A stretch of DNA of 64,000 nt, taken from assembly GCF_900637955.1 (NCBI RefSeq), contig NZ_LR134476.1, positions 806,001 through 870,000 of the forward strand. Direction: 5' to 3'. The DNA is from Trueperella bialowiezensis. Its GTDB lineage: Bacteria; Actinomycetota; Actinomycetes; Actinomycetales; Actinomycetaceae. The translations under genes and the position numbers were made by a program. The notes below the pieces were generated by a model. The model worked only from the letters and a program-made list of their open reading frames with translations, was not told the origin of the DNA and ran no database searches. Position 1 is the stretch's first letter, and each line of letters opens with the position of its first letter. Shown here piece by piece: positions 62,922-64,000 of the stretch.

Positions 62922-64000
62922 ATGGCTACTGTTACATTTGAGAATGCTACGCGCATATACCCGGGGTCGACGACGCCCGCTGTTGACGCACTAAATCTGG
63001 AAATTGAGGACGGGGAGTTTCTTGTGCTCGTGGGCCCGTCAGGCTGTGGGAAGTCGACGTCGTTGCGTATGCTTGCCGGGCTTGAGGACGTGAACTCTGG
63101 GCGTATTTATATTGGCGACCGGGATGTCACCGACGTGACGCCGAAGGATCGCGATATTGCGATGGTGTTCCAGAACTATGCGCTCTACCCGCACATGACG
63201 GTTGCGGACAACATGGGTTTTGCGCTGAAGATCGCAGGTGAAAGCAAGGAAGTGATTCGCGAGCGCGTGGAGGAAGCGGCCCGGATCCTCGACCTGACGG
63301 AGTATTTGGATCGTAAGCCGAAGGCGCTGTCGGGTGGGCAGCGTCAGCGTGTCGCGATGGGCCGGGCTATTGTGCGTAAGCCGCAGGTGTTTCTCATGGA
63401 CGAGCCGCTGTCGAACCTAGATGCGAAGTTGCGTGTGCAGACACGTACGCAGATCGCGTCGTTGCAGCGTTCGCTTGGCGTGACCACGGTGTATGTGACG
63501 CACGATCAGACGGAGGCGCTCACAATGGGCGACCGTATTGCCGTGCTCAAGGATGGTGTGCTCCAGCAGGTGGCTTCACCGGCGGAGATGTTCTCGCGTC
63601 CGGCGAACGCGTTCGTGGCTGGCTTCATTGGTTCGCCGGCCATGAATCTTGGTGAGTGGCGGATCGATGGCGACGACGCCGTGTTCGGCGACGCCCGCTT
63701 CCCCCTCCCCGCCGACGTGCTGGCGGAGGCGAAGTCGGAGGGCAAGCTGATCGTGGGGTTGCGCCCGGAGGCGCTTGATATTTCCGACGACGAGGCGGCC
63801 GGCGACATCCCGGTCAAAGTGACGTTCGTGGAGTCGCTCGGCTCGGACGCCTACGTGTACGGCACGATCGTCGGCGCTGAGCGGGAGCCTGGCAACTTCG
63901 GCTCGGGCGATTCCTCGGACACGCTTGTTGTGCGGATCGAGCCGTATAGCGTGCCGGCGGCCGGGGAGATTATTCACGTGCGGCCGCGCGCGAAGCACAC
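62922..64000 (+). CDS. Sugar ABC transporter ATPase (MsmK/UgpC type), 3' end outside window
   Basis: The ATG at 62922 follows GGAGGG. Residues 38-46 are Walker A GPSGCGKST, LSGGQRQRVAMGRA is the ABC signature near 136, and LMDEPLSNLDAKLR is Walker B near 156, with a TOBE-type end beginning near 240 (FIGSPAMNLGEWRI). This is the shared ATPase of multi-sugar importers of the MsmK/UgpC/MalK group. Reading is open to the last base, so the stop lies outside. No permease gene is adjacent; such ATPases often serve several systems. Confidence 0.93.
   Translation, partial: MATVTFENATRIYPGSTTPAVDALNLEIEDGEFLVLVGPSGCGKSTSLRMLAGLEDVNSGRIYIGDRDVTDVTPKDRDIAMVFQNYALYPHMTVADNMGFALKIAGESKEVIRERVEEAARILDLTEYLDRKPKALSGGQRQRVAMGRAIVRKPQVFLMDEPLSNLDAKLRVQTRTQIASLQRSLGVTTVYVTHDQTEALTMGDRIAVLKDGVLQQVASPAEMFSRPANAFVAGFIGSPAMNLGEWRIDGDDAVFGDARFPLPADVLAEAKSEGKLIVGLRPEALDISDDEAAGDIPVKVTFVESLGSDAYVYGTIVGAEREPGNFGSGDSSDTLVVRIEPYSVPAAGEIIHVRPRAKH

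Overview
The window is a 64 kb piece of a chromosome from a high-GC Gram-positive bacterium. The families present (DUF3027, DUF3263, SepX/GlpR, DtxR, LytR_C, a TPM-domain protein next to PspA, a lone GroEL under CIRCE control, and many GTG starts with strong GGAGG ribosome sites) point to Actinobacteria. Gene content and moderate GC suggest the Actinomycetaceae, near Trueperella, Arcanobacterium or Actinomyces; the genus is inferred, not proven.

Layout. 0-11 kb is ordinary metabolism and transport: the end of an MFS pump, an RsmC-like methyltransferase, an aldo/keto reductase, a BCCT osmolyte carrier, an AI-2E-family permease, an AhpD-like protein, a DHA2 pump, a CPBP protease and a U32 protein. 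11-13 kb holds a repeat-rich membrane protein with a paired cysteine motif and an AT-rich gene pair that looks like a secreted bacteriocin-like peptide with an immunity-like membrane protein. glpD and an XRE regulator follow. 15.7-25.6 kb is an accessory island ending at tRNA-Ala(CGC): a lipocalin fragment, two AAA/DUF4143 ATPases each preceded by an array of exactly four 23-bp repeats, a one-polypeptide MmeI-like restriction-modification enzyme, a DUF3592-like membrane protein, an ankyrin-DUF2185 immunity-like protein, a RelBE pair and decayed repeats abutting the tRNA. 25.8-36.4 kb holds sepX, moeA, formyl-THF cyclo-ligase, a SAF protein, a very large helicase-like protein with broken ATPase motifs, and ldh. 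36.5-46.6 kb has an orphan antitoxin, tRNA-Arg(CCT), UspA, a FemAB-type transferase, an NlpC/P60 hydrolase, a DtxR repressor, serC and a csp-DUF3027-manA-purine permease run. 46.8-64 kb has TPM-PspA-NYN, a two-component pair, an SDR-plsC pair, a degenerate HD protein, groEL, LytR_C and DUF3263 proteins, ung, tRNA-Thr(TGT), a DsbA-like protein, a Ser/Thr kinase and the start of a sugar ABC importer ATPase.

Three families of short dispersed, palindrome-based elements are visible, mostly at convergent gene ends or near tRNAs: a pair of small hairpins with starts exactly 51 bp apart (three sites), a 72-bp imperfect hairpin (two sites, inverted) and an 81-bp GGGGTAC palindrome (two sites, inverted). 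The most novel-looking system is the pair of AAA/DUF4143 ATPases with gene-specific four-unit 23-bp arrays, plus a decayed third array fused to the 3' end of tRNA-Ala. All identities, motif positions and repeat counts are by eye; no database search was run.
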